Source: an uncultured Actinomycetes bacterium
Lineage (GTDB): Bacteria; Actinomycetota; Acidimicrobiia; Acidimicrobiales; RAAP-2
Length of the DNA stretch: 64,000 bases
Assembly: GCA_903825895.1 (NCBI GenBank)
Contig: CAIKCI010000017.1
Coordinates: 1 to 64,000, forward strand
Direction of reading: 5' to 3'
The first letter of the stretch is position 1; each line of letters starts with the position of its first letter. The notes under the pieces were generated by a model that saw nothing but the letters and a program-made list of their open reading frames with translations, did no database searches and was not told where the DNA came from. The translations under genes were made by a program, and so were the position numbers. This document shows, piece after piece, positions 8,521-20,594 of this stretch.

Positions 8521-9927
8521 TTACGCCAATTCGTCAGTCTCGTCAATCGGTTCTACAAGGTGAAGATCGTTCAATGCCAAGGAGGGGTGATCTTCGAGAG
8601 GGGCTTGTTCTCCGCCCAGCACATCGCTTGCTCGAACATTGAGTGATGGTAATTCTGGGATCTCATCAGCAGACTCTCCGACGACGCCCAAGCGGTTGAA
8701 CTGACGAGCAGTCGGGAGCACGCGGCGCTCAAGCGACCCCACTGCGCTGTTGTAGGCCCCAACTGATCGATTGAGGGCTTTTCCGAGTGTTTCAAGGTGA
8801 GTACTAAACGTCCCCAAGCGTTCATACATCTGTTGACCAAGTTGTTGAATCTCACGAGCATTGTCCGCCAAGGCTTCTTGCCGCCATCCCAAGCCCACCG
8901 TCTTCAACAGCGCGATGAGATTCACCGGTCCCGTGAGAAGGACTCGGTTATCCATTGCTTGTTCCACCAAGGTGGGGTCAGCCTCAAACGCCGCCGCGAG
9001 GAGCGACTCACCCGGAACAAAACACACAACAAAATCGGGAGTTGGTTCAAACTGTTTCCAATAGGCCTTCTTTGACAACTTATCAACGTGGTCGCGTAGT
9101 TGGCGTGCGTGCGCAGCCAAACGCTCTTTTCGTAACCCTTCATCGTCGGTTTCGAGTGATTCGAGATAGGCGTTGAGCGGAACTTTCGCATCAATGACCA
9201 CTTGTGCGCCGTCAGGCAGTGTCACAACAAGGTCAGGTCGCTGAAGACCATCGTCACTTTCGACAGAGACTTGCTCAATAAAGTCACAGTGTTCGACCAT
9301 GCCTGCCATCTCGACAACTCGGCGAAGCTGCATCTCTCCCCAGCGCCCTTTCGTCGTTGGGGTTCGCAGAGCCGTCACCAAACTCTGTGTTTCTTTCCGT
9401 AACCGATCTTCTGACGCTTGGAGCATCACGAGATGTTTTGCTACCGATTGATAGGCACCCTCGCGTTTTGTCTCTAACTCGGTCACCGATTTTGAATATC
9501 GCTCAAGCAAACTACGAAGAGGATCAACTTCGTTCTTGAAACGTTGCTCCCGTAGATCAAGGTCACTCGAGAGAGATTTCGCTGCTCCTTCAAATTTCTC
9601 CGCTGCCAAGCTACTCAGCTGTTCACTCCCCAGTCGCACAACTTCATGAGAGACCCGCTGAATCGTTTCATCGAGTGCTGCCTTATGTTCACTGAACTGA
9701 CGCTCGACACCTGCTTGCGATGCCCGAAGCGAGGCAATGACTTGGATCTGTTCAACTTCACGCTCCCGAAGCGTGTCTCGCTCAACGCTCACCTTCGAGA
9801 GCTGATCTTGTGCCGAATTCAGTTGGGCTCGGCGGCTGCCATCTCGACGCGATGACCAACCAGCGGCAAGGGCGGCACCGAAGGCGGCGCCAAGAACGAT
9901 TCCGATGACCAGTGCAGCAAGGTTCAT
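8521..9927 (-). CDS. rmuC: RmuC family protein
   Basis: A 468-residue protein with an N-terminal membrane segment (about residues 3-22), a long coiled coil (about 30-170) and the C-terminal RmuC nuclease-like domain. That domain shows G-R-W-G-E-M-Q-L-R-R-V-V-E, then D-L-V-V-x-L-P-D-G and V-V-I-D-A-K-V-P-L-x-A-Y, a PD-(D/E)XK-like core. In E. coli RmuC limits inverted-repeat rearrangements; its biochemical activity is poorly known. The start follows AAAGGA. A tail of about 80 residues beyond the core is acidic and probably disordered. Confidence 0.92.
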   Translation of the reverse strand: MNLAALVIGIVLGAAFGAALAAGWSSRRDGSRRAQLNSAQDQLSKVSVERDTLREREVEQIQVIASLRASQAGVERQFSEHKAALDETIQRVSHEVVRLGSEQLSSLAAEKFEGAAKSLSSDLDLREQRFKNEVDPLRSLLERYSKSVTELETKREGAYQSVAKHLVMLQASEDRLRKETQSLVTALRTPTTKGRWGEMQLRRVVEMAGMVEHCDFIEQVSVESDDGLQRPDLVVTLPDGAQVVIDAKVPLNAYLESLETDDEGLRKERLAAHARQLRDHVDKLSKKAYWKQFEPTPDFVVCFVPGESLLAAAFEADPTLVEQAMDNRVLLTGPVNLIALLKTVGLGWRQEALADNAREIQQLGQQMYERLGTFSTHLETLGKALNRSVGAYNSAVGSLERRVLPTARQFNRLGVVGESADEIPELPSLNVRASDVLGGEQAPLEDHPSLALNDLHLVEPIDETDELA

Positions 9928-10031
9928 TGGGCGTCCTTTCGGTGAGAGAAGCGGCCCTCTTAGAGATCAACTCCATCGTAGGGCTTCGCTGTGACAACTC
10001 CTTGGTTGAGGCAGCGGCTCATATCCCCCTA

Positions 10032-10037
10032 TAGGGT
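10032..10037 (+). promoter_or_regulatory. Candidate -10 element for the PhoU gene
   Basis: TAGGGT lies 8 nt before the ATG at 10046 and overlaps a 10-bp palindrome, CCCTATAGGG, at 10027-10036. The palindrome may be chance or an operator. Confidence 0.45.
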
Positions 10038-10045
10038 TAGGGGTA

Positions 10046-13031
<2,986 letters not shown>

Positions 13032-13038
13032 GCCAGTA

Positions 13039-13044
13039 AACCTA
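13039..13044 (-). promoter_or_regulatory. Candidate -10 element for lysC
   Basis: TAGGTT on the minus strand, 7 nt before ATG 13031. It faces away from the cyclophilin promoter in the same 66-bp gap. Confidence 0.5.
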
Positions 13045-13084
13045 ATAGAACTGGGGTGATCTTTGAAAAATGCTCCGCGGCCAC

Positions 13085-13090
13085 TAGGGT
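13085..13090 (+). promoter_or_regulatory. Candidate -10 element for the membrane cyclophilin
   Basis: TAGGGT, 7 nt before GTG 13098. It supports this start over an in-frame upstream ATG at 13014 that would lie inside lysC. Confidence 0.5.
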
Positions 13091-13097
13091 GGCGCCC

Positions 13098-13940
13098 GTG
13101 GCTACTGAAAAACGAGATCGACAGCGTCAGGCTCGAATCGAGCGCAAAGAGCGAGAAACAAAGGCGCAGAAGCAAAAGGCGCGCATTCGCCGAGGAATCA
13201 TTGTGGCCGTCGTCGCCGTGGTGGTGGTCGGCTCGATTTATGTCTTCTCTCACCGCAGCACCTCGACTCCCGCGACAACGACGACGAGCACAGCCGCCGC
13301 AGGTTCGACCATGACCCCAGCAGAAATTACGGCAGCACAGAATAAGGCCAACAAGATTTCTGAAGCGGCTGGTTGCCCGGCGTCGCCGACAACACGGGTC
13401 AACAACTTGACGTGGCCTTCAGCTCCAGCGATGACCATTAATACGGCAGCGACCTACACCGCCACGATCACGACTGACCTCGGACCAATGGTCGTGACGC
13501 TCAATGCCAAATCCGATCCCATCACGGTAAACAACTTCGTGTTCCTCGCCCAGAAGGGTTACTACCACTGCGTCGTGTTCCACCGAGTTATCCCTCAGTT
13601 CATGGACCAAACGGGAGACCCAACAGGCCTGGGAACGGGCGGACCGGGCTACACGATCACCGATGAAAACCCGCCGAAGGCTTCGAACCCAAATGCGCAA
13701 TATCCATTGGGTTCACTCGCCATGGCCAACACAGGTCAGCCCAACACCGGTGGAAGTCAGTTCTTCATTGTTACTGGCGCTGAAGGCGAAGCGCTCCCGA
13801 ACACCTACGCACTTTTTGGTGTCATCACTTCAGGGATGAATGTGGCCGAGAAAATTAATGCCCAAGGCACAACCAAGAACAATGGTGTGCCACCTCTCGT
13901 CACCCACCGCATTCTCTCAGTGACCATCGCCACTTCATAA
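13098..13940 (+). CDS. Membrane-anchored cyclophilin-type peptidyl-prolyl isomerase
   Basis: About 280 residues from the GTG start. A charged N-terminal segment rich in Arg, Lys, Glu and Gln (1-34) precedes one membrane helix (about 35-55) and a Thr/Ala-rich linker. The C-terminal cyclophilin domain has N-N-F-V-F-L-A, F-H-R-V-I-P-x-F-M-x-Q-T-G-D (catalytic Arg), G-x-G-G-P-G-Y, M-A-N and G-S-Q-F-F-I-V-T. The isomerase domain would face outside and help fold secreted proteins. A conserved Trp of the cyclosporin site is absent, as is common in bacterial types. The next gene is a soluble paralogue. Confidence 0.93.
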   Translation: MATEKRDRQRQARIERKERETKAQKQKARIRRGIIVAVVAVVVVGSIYVFSHRSTSTPATTTTSTAAAGSTMTPAEITAAQNKANKISEAAGCPASPTTRVNNLTWPSAPAMTINTAATYTATITTDLGPMVVTLNAKSDPITVNNFVFLAQKGYYHCVVFHRVIPQFMDQTGDPTGLGTGGPGYTITDENPPKASNPNAQYPLGSLAMANTGQPNTGGSQFFIVTGAEGEALPNTYALFGVITSGMNVAEKINAQGTTKNNGVPPLVTHRILSVTIATS

Positions 13941-13967
13941 CGCAACAACTACAGAAAGCAGTTCCTC

Positions 13968-14525
13968 ATGACCACCCCTGAATGTCCAGCCATCGACGGT
14001 TCTTCACCGCGCCAAACACAGTTCTCGCAGGAGCCACCGATGTGTATCGACCCAACAAAGCGCTACACCGCAACCATGCAAACCTCAAAGGGAGAAATCG
14101 TCATTGCCCTTGATGCAATTGGCGCTCCGAAGACGGTGAATAGTTTTGTCTTCCTCGCTCGCTATCACTACTACGACGGCTTGAACTTCCACCGTGTCAT
14201 CCCTGGTTTCGTCCTTCAGGGTGGATGCCCTCAAGGAACAGGAACCGGTGGCCCTGGCTACCGCTTTGACGATGAATTGCCCAAACCGGGGCGCTATGAA
14301 ATCGGGTCACTCGCGATGGCGAACGCTGGACCCAACACGAACGGCAGCCAGTTCTTTGTCATCTCCGGCCCTGACGGTGCGGCTCTGCCCCCTGCCTATG
14401 CGCTCTTCGGCAACGTGGTCAAAGGCCTCGACGTAGTGGCAACGATCGATGCCATTGGCACGCGGTCGGGAACACCGACCGAAAACGTGACCATCGACTC
14501 GGTCACTATTACCGAAGCAGACTAA
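13968..14525 (+). CDS. Cytoplasmic cyclophilin-type peptidyl-prolyl isomerase
   Basis: A 185-residue paralogue of the preceding gene without membrane segment. Core motifs V-N-S-F-V-F-L-A-R, F-H-R-V-I-P-G-F-V-L-Q-G-G, G-T-G-G-P-G-Y, M-A-N-A-G and N-G-S-Q-F-F-V-I are intact. The first 35 residues are low in structure and contain a second Met at residue 25 (M-C-I-D-P), so translation may start there. Only 27 bp separate it from its neighbour, and one transcript is likely. The stop shares CTAA with the convergent gene. Confidence 0.94.
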   Translation: MTTPECPAIDGSSPRQTQFSQEPPMCIDPTKRYTATMQTSKGEIVIALDAIGAPKTVNSFVFLARYHYYDGLNFHRVIPGFVLQGGCPQGTGTGGPGYRFDDELPKPGRYEIGSLAMANAGPNTNGSQFFVISGPDGAALPPAYALFGNVVKGLDVVATIDAIGTRSGTPTENVTIDSVTITEAD

Positions 14526-15211
14526 CGCTGCTCCCACCAAGGAGCGAGAGCTGCAACGCCGTCGGTAACGACGTCGGGTCCGCAGAACACCGTGACCTCG
14601 CCATTGCCTAAGAGGTCGTAACCACCGTCGGCTCGGCATCGAAGACCTGCTCCAGACTGAAGCGCCACCGACCACTGATCAGCTCCGAGAAGACTGAGCG
14701 TTCTCGCTCGAAGCCCTGGACTGTCGTCCTCAGGCAGGAGAAGAGAAAACGCACGGAGAATGCCAAAACCAAGCGTTGGCGCGCCCCCGCGTGAATCAAT
14801 CATCGGATCCCCCAGCACGGTAGCGGAACTGCCGACGCCGACAAGTTCGTCCCCCCGCTCCAGCACCGCTTCGAGTTCACGTAACACCGCCGTGCCCTTG
14901 AGTGCCGACATGAGATGGATCGGCGATCCATCGCTCACGAAGACCATCGATGCCTCTCGCAGTCTTATCGCCATCTCATCGAGCTGGGCGTCATGGCGAG
15001 TACCCACCATCAATCCTTCGACTGTATCGGCCAGATCTCCAAGCCACAGAGCCGTGGCGGCAACCGGAGGTTCCAGGCCGGAAAAGGCCTGGGCAGTTGG
15101 TACGACGGCCACTGTTTTTCCCACCTGTCCTTCCATGATCTGGCGGCCAAGATCCTTGTGTTCCAAGGGGTCCGGGCCGAGCAAGATGAGCGTACCGTGA
15201 GCGATCTCCAT
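14522..15211 (-). CDS. Peptidase S51 / class I glutamine-amidotransferase-like protein
   Basis: A 229-residue protein with the fold markers of cyanophycinase and dipeptidase E. Strand L-I-L-L-G-P near the start, a V-A-V-V-P-T-A strand, an F-V-S-D-G-S-P turn where relatives have a Gly-Gly-Asn element, and V-G-S-S-A-T at the nucleophile elbow where relatives have G-x-S-A-G. The first Ser or the second could be the nucleophile; the loss of the Gly after Ala is unusual. The role is unknown. AGGA lies upstream of the ATG. Confidence 0.7.
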   Translation of the reverse strand: MEIAHGTLILLGPDPLEHKDLGRQIMEGQVGKTVAVVPTAQAFSGLEPPVAATALWLGDLADTVEGLMVGTRHDAQLDEMAIRLREASMVFVSDGSPIHLMSALKGTAVLRELEAVLERGDELVGVGSSATVLGDPMIDSRGGAPTLGFGILRAFSLLLPEDDSPGLRARTLSLLGADQWSVALQSGAGLRCRADGGYDLLGNGEVTVFCGPDVVTDGVAALAPWWEQR

Positions 15212-15238
15212 AGGGGAATCCTCGCGCAGATTCGGCCC

Positions 15239-15259
15239 CGGTCAGTGAACGAGTGACCG
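15239..15259. promoter_or_regulatory. Inverted repeat upstream of the ethylmalonyl-CoA block
   Basis: Arms CGGTCA and TGACCG are separated by nine bases and end five bases before the candidate -10 element of the hydroxybutyryl-CoA dehydrogenase gene. It is placed well for a repressor or activator site. Confidence 0.4.
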
Positions 15260-15264
15260 ACAAG

Positions 15265-15270
15265 TAACAT
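15265..15270 (+). promoter_or_regulatory. Candidate -10 element for the hbd-ecm transcript
   Basis: TAACAT ends 8 nt before ATG 15279, again at leaderless spacing. Confidence 0.4.
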
Positions 15271-15278
15271 CTGCGACT

Positions 15279-16133
15279 ATGGAAATCACACGAGTAGGAA
15301 TCATCGGATCAGGAATCATGGGATCGGGCATTGCCGAGGTCGCCGCAGCAAGTGGCTATGAGGTAACGCTTCGCAGCCGGGCCCAAGAAAGTGCTGATGC
15401 CATGAAGACCGGCGTCGAGAAGTCTCTCAACCGCCAGGTCGAAAAGGAGAAGCGAACAGCTGGCGAAGCAGAGGAAATTCTGGCTCGCATCTCAACCACG
15501 ACCAAGCTTGGGGACCTCGCTGATTGCGACTTGATCATCGAATCAATCGTGGAAGATCTCGACACCAAACTCGCCCTCTTGGCCGAGCTCAATGGCATCG
15601 TCAGCGCATCGACCATCGTCGCCTCCAACACCTCAACGCTTCCGGTGGCGAAGTTGGCTGCCGCCATGTCCCATCCAGAGAACGTCTGTGGGATCCACTT
15701 CTTCAACCCCGCACCGGCGATGCCGCTCGTTGAAGTGATTCGCCCTTTGACCGTCTCGGACGAAACCTTTAATGCCGCCATGGCGTTTGCTACCTCGTGT
15801 GGCAAGGATGCCGTTGAGGTCCAGGACCATGCTGGCTTTATTGTCAATGCACTCTTGTTCCCCTACCTCAACAATGCGATTCGCATGATGGAAAACGGGA
15901 CCGCCACCAAGGAAGGCATCGACACCGCCATGAAGGGTGGCTGTGGTTTCCCAATGGGGCCCTTCGCTCTGCTTGACCTTGTCGGCCTCGACACGTCGTT
16001 GGCGATCCTCGACACGCTCTTTGCCTCCTTTGGCGATGCAAACTATGAGGCGATGCCTCTTCTTCGCCAGATGGTTGCTGAAGGAAAGCTCGGACGGAAG
16101 ACCAAAATCGGCTTTTACGACTACGCAAAGTAG
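15279..16133 (+). CDS. hbd: 3-hydroxybutyryl-CoA dehydrogenase
   Basis: A 284-residue dehydrogenase of the 3-hydroxyacyl-CoA type. Rossmann motif G-S-G-I-M-G-S-G is at residues 11-18. The catalytic His lies in H-F-F-N-P-A-P, preceded by S-N-T-S-T-L-P, and the C-terminal domain has G-F-I-V-N-A-L-L-F-P-Y-L. Stand-alone enzymes of this size interconvert acetoacetyl-CoA and 3-hydroxybutyryl-CoA. The gene stands 62 bp before ethylmalonyl-CoA mutase on the same strand. In this context it links thiolase to crotonyl-CoA formation; a crotonase for the next step is not in this block. Confidence 0.93.
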   Translation: MEITRVGIIGSGIMGSGIAEVAAASGYEVTLRSRAQESADAMKTGVEKSLNRQVEKEKRTAGEAEEILARISTTTKLGDLADCDLIIESIVEDLDTKLALLAELNGIVSASTIVASNTSTLPVAKLAAAMSHPENVCGIHFFNPAPAMPLVEVIRPLTVSDETFNAAMAFATSCGKDAVEVQDHAGFIVNALLFPYLNNAIRMMENGTATKEGIDTAMKGGCGFPMGPFALLDLVGLDTSLAILDTLFASFGDANYEAMPLLRQMVAEGKLGRKTKIGFYDYAK

Positions 16134-16195
16134 GTCGTCCGCCCTCCCTCTCATCCTCTAGAAGAATGGGTCAAGAAGGAACTGAAAGAGGCGTC

Positions 16196-18169
16196 ATGAG
16201 TGAACGAGCCAAACCTTGGGTAATGAGGACCTATTCAGGTCACTCCACCGCAACGGCCTCGAACGAGTTGTACCGCACGAACTTGGCGAAGGGGCAGACC
16301 GGACTCTCTATCGCTTTCGATCTGCCCACCCAGACCGGCTACGACCCCGACGACGTTGAAGCCACTGGCGAAGTGGGCAAGGTCGGCGTTCCCGTGGCCC
16401 ATCTGGGCCACATGGCTCAGCTCATGGATCAGATTCCTGTTGGCGAGATGAACACCTCGATGACCATTAACGCGACGGCTGCCTGGCTCTTGGCGCTCTA
16501 TATCGCCAACGCCGAGAACCAAGGCGTGGATCCCCATGTCCTCACTGGGACAACTCAAAACGACATCGTCAAGGAGTACCTCTCGCGCGGCACCTTCATC
16601 TTTGGTCCCGGCCCCTCACTCAGGTTGATCGTTGACATGATTGCCTACACCGTCAAGAACGTGCCGAAATGGAATCCCATCAATGTCTGTAGCTACCATC
16701 TCCAAGAAGTTGGAGCGACCCCGGTCCAAGAGATTGCCTACGCCTTCGCCACCGCCATCGGCGTCATTGATGCAGTACGTGACTCAGGAAAGGTAAGCGA
16801 CGAAGACATCCCCCAGATGGTCTCTCGCATTAGTTTTTTCGTGAACTCCGGTATTCGTTTTGTTGAAGAGACCGCAAAAATGCGGGCCATGACCAAACTC
16901 TGGGACACCATCTGTCTCGAGCGTTACGGCGTAGAAGACCCCACGAAACGGCGCTTTCGTTACGGAACTCAGGTCAATTCCTTGGGTCTCACTGAGCAAC
17001 AGCCAGAGAATAACGTTCCTCGAATTGTCCTCGAAACCCTTGGGGTGACCTTGTCCGCCGATGCACGAGCGCGTGCAGTTCAACTTCCCGCATGGAATGA
17101 GGCGCTCGGCCTTCCACGACCATGGGATCAGCAGTGGTCACTGCGGATCCAGCAGATCTTGGCCTTTGAGACTGACCTTCTCGAGTACGGCGATCTTTTT
17201 GAGGGAAGCATTGTCATGGAGTCAAAAACAGCCGAGCTTATGGAGGCAGCGCAAAAAGAACTCGATGAGGTCTTAGCGTTGGGCGGAGCGTTCGAGGCAA
17301 TCGACGAACTCAAAAGCCGGCTGGTGCGCAGCCAAGCCGAACGTGTCTCAGCCATTGAGTCAGGTGACCAGCGCGTTATTGGCGTGAACTGTTTCACCGA
17401 AACAGCTTCATCTCCCCTCACCGCTAATGAAGATATTGAAACCATCCTCAAAGTTGACCCTCTCGTTGAAGCCGAGCTCAAGCGTGACATCGTTCGCTGG
17501 CGTGCTGAGCGAGACCAAGGGGCGGTCGACGCGGCGATTGTCGAACTCGTGCGCGTCGCCAACAGCAGTGACCCGGTTGACAACATCATGAACGCCTCCA
17601 TTGCGCTCGCCAAAGCTGGCGGAACGACCGGTGAATGGTCCAGCGCGTTGCGCAAGGTCTTTGGTGTCTATCGAGCACCGACGGGCGTCTCTGGCGGCAT
17701 AGGCCGACGTGGGGACTCGATGGCCTCGGTCGCTAAACGATCAAAGGCGCTGGCTGACGCCACCGGATCGGCGCCGAAACTCCTCGTGGCAAAGCCGGGT
17801 CTTGATGGTCACTCGAGCGGAGCCGAGCAGATCGCGGTGGCGGCACGCGATGCAGGGTTCGAAGTGATCTATCAAGGGATCCGTCTCACGCCAGAAGAAA
17901 TCGTGGCAGCAGCGCGTGACGAGGATGTTGACATCATCGGTATCTCGATCCTCTCAGGATCACATTTGGCGTTAGTTCCCGAGATCATCGACCGCCTCCG
18001 AGATCTTGGCGTTGACGCCGACGTCGTCGTTGGGGGAATTATTCCTCCCGAAGATGCCATCGTGTTGAAAGAACGTGGCGTGACCGCGGTCTATACCCCG
18101 AAAGACTTTGAACTCCATCAAATTATGGAAGATATGGTGAGCCTTGTCGAAGCCCACCGCGCTCGCTAA
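16196..18169 (+). CDS. ecm: Ethylmalonyl-CoA mutase, coenzyme B12-dependent
   Basis: A 657-residue single-chain mutase. The catalytic (beta/alpha)8 domain starts with P-W-V-M-R-T-Y-S-G-H-S-T-A-x-A-S-N and carries G-Q-T-G-L-S-x-A-F-D-L-P-T-Q, S-M-T-I-N-A-T-A and G-T-T-Q-N-D. The B12 domain from about residue 528 has D-G-H-S-S-G for the lower-axial His, then S-G-S-H and G-G-I-I-P. These match the MeaA/Ecm branch, which turns (2R)-ethylmalonyl-CoA into methylsuccinyl-CoA, rather than methylmalonyl-CoA mutase. The ATG at 16196 follows GAAAGAGG; an upstream in-frame ATG at 16166 is less likely. The stop overlaps that of the peroxiredoxin gene. Confidence 0.95.
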   Translation: MSERAKPWVMRTYSGHSTATASNELYRTNLAKGQTGLSIAFDLPTQTGYDPDDVEATGEVGKVGVPVAHLGHMAQLMDQIPVGEMNTSMTINATAAWLLALYIANAENQGVDPHVLTGTTQNDIVKEYLSRGTFIFGPGPSLRLIVDMIAYTVKNVPKWNPINVCSYHLQEVGATPVQEIAYAFATAIGVIDAVRDSGKVSDEDIPQMVSRISFFVNSGIRFVEETAKMRAMTKLWDTICLERYGVEDPTKRRFRYGTQVNSLGLTEQQPENNVPRIVLETLGVTLSADARARAVQLPAWNEALGLPRPWDQQWSLRIQQILAFETDLLEYGDLFEGSIVMESKTAELMEAAQKELDEVLALGGAFEAIDELKSRLVRSQAERVSAIESGDQRVIGVNCFTETASSPLTANEDIETILKVDPLVEAELKRDIVRWRAERDQGAVDAAIVELVRVANSSDPVDNIMNASIALAKAGGTTGEWSSALRKVFGVYRAPTGVSGGIGRRGDSMASVAKRSKALADATGSAPKLLVAKPGLDGHSSGAEQIAVAARDAGFEVIYQGIRLTPEEIVAAARDEDVDIIGISILSGSHLALVPEIIDRLRDLGVDADVVVGGIIPPEDAIVLKERGVTAVYTPKDFELHQIMEDMVSLVEAHRAR

Positions 18170-18648
18170 AGCGCAGCGAGAACTTCTTCAACACCGCTCA
18201 CCGTCATTCCACCGCCGGGCTCGACGTTGAGCATCGTGACCACTCCATCTTCCAACACGGCCGCGTAACGCTGCGAACGTGTGCCAAGACCAAAGCCAGA
18301 ACCGTCCATGACGAGACCAACGGCCTGGGCAAACTCAGCATTTCCATCGGCCAACATCATGACGTCGGTACCAACATTTTGCTGCTCACCCCAGGCGTTC
18401 ATCACGAAGGGATCGTTCACCGAGACGCAGACCACCTTGTCAACACCCTTGGCACGCAACTCTTCGGCGCGCAGGACATATCCAGGAAGATGAAAGTCAG
18501 AACATGTGGGCGTAAATGCACCAGGAACCGCAAAGATGACCACTTTGCCGGTCCCGAGAACATCGCCAGTCTGCACGGGCGTCGGGCCTTCGGCACCCCA
18601 GGTCATGACCTTGATATCAGGGATACGGTCTCCTACTTGAATGGCCAT
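18166..18648 (-). CDS. Peroxiredoxin (Prx5 type)
   Basis: A 160-residue thiol peroxidase. The peroxidatic Cys lies in P-G-A-F-T-P-T-C-S near residue 49, and the Prx5 features V-C-V-S-V-N-D-P-F-V-M-N-A-W and G-T-R-S-Q-R-Y-A-A-V-L-E-D-G follow. It reduces hydrogen peroxide and alkyl hydroperoxides. A good ribosome binding site (AAGGAGG) precedes the ATG. It sits behind the acyl-CoA carboxylase genes on the same strand, with a 69-bp gap, so it may be part of their transcript. No reductase gene is adjacent. Confidence 0.93.
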   Translation of the reverse strand: MAIQVGDRIPDIKVMTWGAEGPTPVQTGDVLGTGKVVIFAVPGAFTPTCSDFHLPGYVLRAEELRAKGVDKVVCVSVNDPFVMNAWGEQQNVGTDVMMLADGNAEFAQAVGLVMDGSGFGLGTRSQRYAAVLEDGVVTMLNVEPGGGMTVSGVEEVLAAL

Positions 18649-18717
18649 TGCATTTCCTCCTTGGACGCGGTGTGCACCAGGAATCGTAACGGGAATTTTT
18701 CTCGCCTCGTGCGATGA

Positions 18718-18915
18718 TCAGCCTGGTCGACTTCGGCGGACGACCTGGTGCCTCGAGAACCAGTGCCCCGAAAATCGCCACGTCATGTCCGACGGGGTGG
18801 GCTCCGGCGCCACTGCTTCGAGAACAGTGAGTTGGTCAAGGACCACGCTCAAGACCGCCGTGATTTCCGGATCGGGCTCAGGACGACGAGCAATATCAAG
18901 AATTTCTTCGCTCAC
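18718..18915 (-). CDS. Acyl-CoA carboxylase epsilon subunit
   Basis: A 65-residue protein whose GTG start overlaps the stop of the carboxylase beta gene (GTGA). It has the epsilon-subunit layout: a short acidic start, a helix with [13 protein letters not shown], and a basic C-terminus with W-x-x-S-G-H-W-x-S-R-H. In actinobacteria such peptides bind the beta subunits of acyl-CoA carboxylases, tightening the complex and raising activity. Recognition rests on size, position and the W-S-R-H tail; such short proteins are often missed. Confidence 0.8.
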   Translation of the reverse strand: MSEEILDIARRPEPDPEITAVLSVVLDQLTVLEAVAPEPTPSDMTWRFSGHWFSRHQVVRRSRPG

Positions 18916-20468
18916 AGGGGCATATTCCCATGCTTGCGCTTCGGCAGCTCTTCGCGCTTGGTCGAAAGTAATTCAAGCGAACGGGTGAGTACCCGACGGG
19001 TCTCTTCAGGGTTAATGACGTCATCGACGTAGCCACGTTCTGCCGCGATATACGGCGTTGCGTATCGCTCGGTGTATTCAGCGACTAATTCTGCCCGCAG
19101 GGCGTCAGGCTCAGCAGCGTTCGCCAATTCAGAGCGATAGACAATCTCGACTGCGCCTTGGCTTCCCATCACGGCCAACTCGGCGGACGGCCACGCAAAC
19201 GCCAGGTCGCAGCCGATGGACTTCGAATTCATCACCACATAGGCGCCACCGTAGGCTTTACGGGTGATGATCGAAATACGGGGCACCGTGGCTTCACAGA
19301 AGGCATAGAGCAACTTCGCACCGTGGCGAATAATCCCGCGGTACTCCTGATCCGTCCCAGGAAGGAATCCCGGAACATCGACCAGGGTGATGATCGGCAC
19401 GTTAAAGGCATCACACAAGCGAACAAATCGAGCAGCCTTTTCTGAGGACTCGATGTCGAGCACCCCAGCCAGAATCATCGGCTGGTTCCCCACAATGCCT
19501 ACGGGTCGGCCGCCTATACGAGCAAAACCAATCGTGATCGATGGCGCGTAGCCCCCCTGGACTTCAAAGAAATCACCATCGTCGACGACTGCCGCGATGA
19601 TCGAACGCATGTCGTAGGGCTGATTCGGGCTATCAGGAAGAAGATCAATCAACTCAGGACAAAGACGCTCAGGGTCATCTTCGACAAAGCCTCGAGGAGG
19701 TTCTTCCATATTATTGGCAGGAAGAAAGCTCAGAAGGTACTTCACGTCATCAAGACAGGCGTGCTCGTCGGGAGAAACGAAGTGCGCAACACCTGACTTT
19801 GAGAAATGGCTCATGGCTCCACCGAGTTCTTCGAGTGTCACGTCTTCACCGGTCACTGTTTTCACAACGTCAGGTCCCGTGATGAACATGTGACTGGTCT
19901 GGTCGACCATGAAGATGAAGTCAGTCAACGCTGGCGAGTACACCGCACCACCAGCGCAGGGGCCCATGATGACCGAGATTTGTGGCACGACACCCGACGC
20001 AAGCGCGTTGCGTCGAAAGATCCCCCCATAGGAGTTCAGCGCCACGACTCCCTCTTGGATACGCGCACCGGCACCATCGTTCAAGCCGATCATCGGGACC
20101 CCGATCGACGTGGAGAGATCCATGATCTTATGAATCTTTTCGGCGAAGACTTCTCCCAGTGCTCCACCAAAGACCGTGAAGTCCTGGCTGAACACACAGA
20201 CTTTTCGGCCGTCAATCGTTCCGAATCCGGTGATCACACCGTCGCTGTAGGGCCGAGTCTCTTCAATGCCCATGCCATGGGCGCGGTGACGCGCCAACAT
20301 GTCGAGTTCGACGAACGACCCTTCGTCTAAAAGATATTCAATTCGCTCACGCGCTGTGAGCTTTCCCTTTTCGTGCTGACGGGCAATTGCTTTCGCACTT
20401 CCGGCGTGACGAGCCTCTTCTCTTCGTACATCTAAATCAGTAAGTCGTTCATCCATCGTTCGATCCAT
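18912..20468 (-). CDS. pccB: Propionyl-/acyl-CoA carboxylase beta subunit
   Basis: A 518-residue carboxyltransferase made of two crotonase-like halves. Motifs include [34 protein letters not shown] and the second-half V-D-V-P-G-F-L-P-G with [11 protein letters not shown]. It transfers carboxyl from biotin to propionyl-CoA and perhaps acetyl- or butyryl-CoA. The biotinylated alpha subunit is not in this window. The neighbours suggest it disposes of propionyl-CoA released by the ethylmalonyl-CoA pathway. The ATG at 20468 lies 8 nt behind TAGCCT. Confidence 0.95.
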   Translation of the reverse strand: MDRTMDERLTDLDVRREEARHAGSAKAIARQHEKGKLTARERIEYLLDEGSFVELDMLARHRAHGMGIEETRPYSDGVITGFGTIDGRKVCVFSQDFTVFGGALGEVFAEKIHKIMDLSTSIGVPMIGLNDGAGARIQEGVVALNSYGGIFRRNALASGVVPQISVIMGPCAGGAVYSPALTDFIFMVDQTSHMFITGPDVVKTVTGEDVTLEELGGAMSHFSKSGVAHFVSPDEHACLDDVKYLLSFLPANNMEEPPRGFVEDDPERLCPELIDLLPDSPNQPYDMRSIIAAVVDDGDFFEVQGGYAPSITIGFARIGGRPVGIVGNQPMILAGVLDIESSEKAARFVRLCDAFNVPIITLVDVPGFLPGTDQEYRGIIRHGAKLLYAFCEATVPRISIITRKAYGGAYVVMNSKSIGCDLAFAWPSAELAVMGSQGAVEIVYRSELANAAEPDALRAELVAEYTERYATPYIAAERGYVDDVINPEETRRVLTRSLELLSTKREELPKRKHGNMPL

Positions 20469-20476
20469 ATCTGTTC

Positions 20477-20482
20477 AGGCTA
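20477..20482 (-). promoter_or_regulatory. Candidate -10 element for pccB
   Basis: TAGCCT on the minus strand, 8 nt before ATG 20468. It lies 21 bp from a perfect palindrome at 20504-20517. Confidence 0.45.
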
Positions 20483-20503
20483 CCTGAGGGGAAGCATGTT
20501 TTT

Positions 20504-20517
20504 ACTTTGTACAAAGT
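20504..20517. promoter_or_regulatory. Perfect 14-bp palindrome upstream of pccB
   Basis: ACTTTGTACAAAGT equals its own reverse complement. It lies just upstream of the probable pccB promoter, between pccB and the end of the epimerase gene, where a regulator of the carboxylase genes would be expected to bind. Confidence 0.6.
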
Positions 20518-20594
20518 GACCGATGAGTCACTTAGCGCGAGTTGTTCTTGTTGCTTGTACCTGAGCACATTCGAAGCGAACATCTCTCGCTCAC

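Noticed and set aside
13032-13253. N-terminal extension of aspartate kinase
   Set aside because: Low-complexity His/Ser-rich translation overlapping the divergent cyclophilin gene; the family N-terminus starts exactly at 13031 behind a TANNNT element.
16134-16195. Cobalamin riboswitch before ethylmalonyl-CoA mutase
   Set aside because: The gap of 62 bp is too short for the aptamer and shows no B12-box-like sequence; likewise the 67 bp before hbd.
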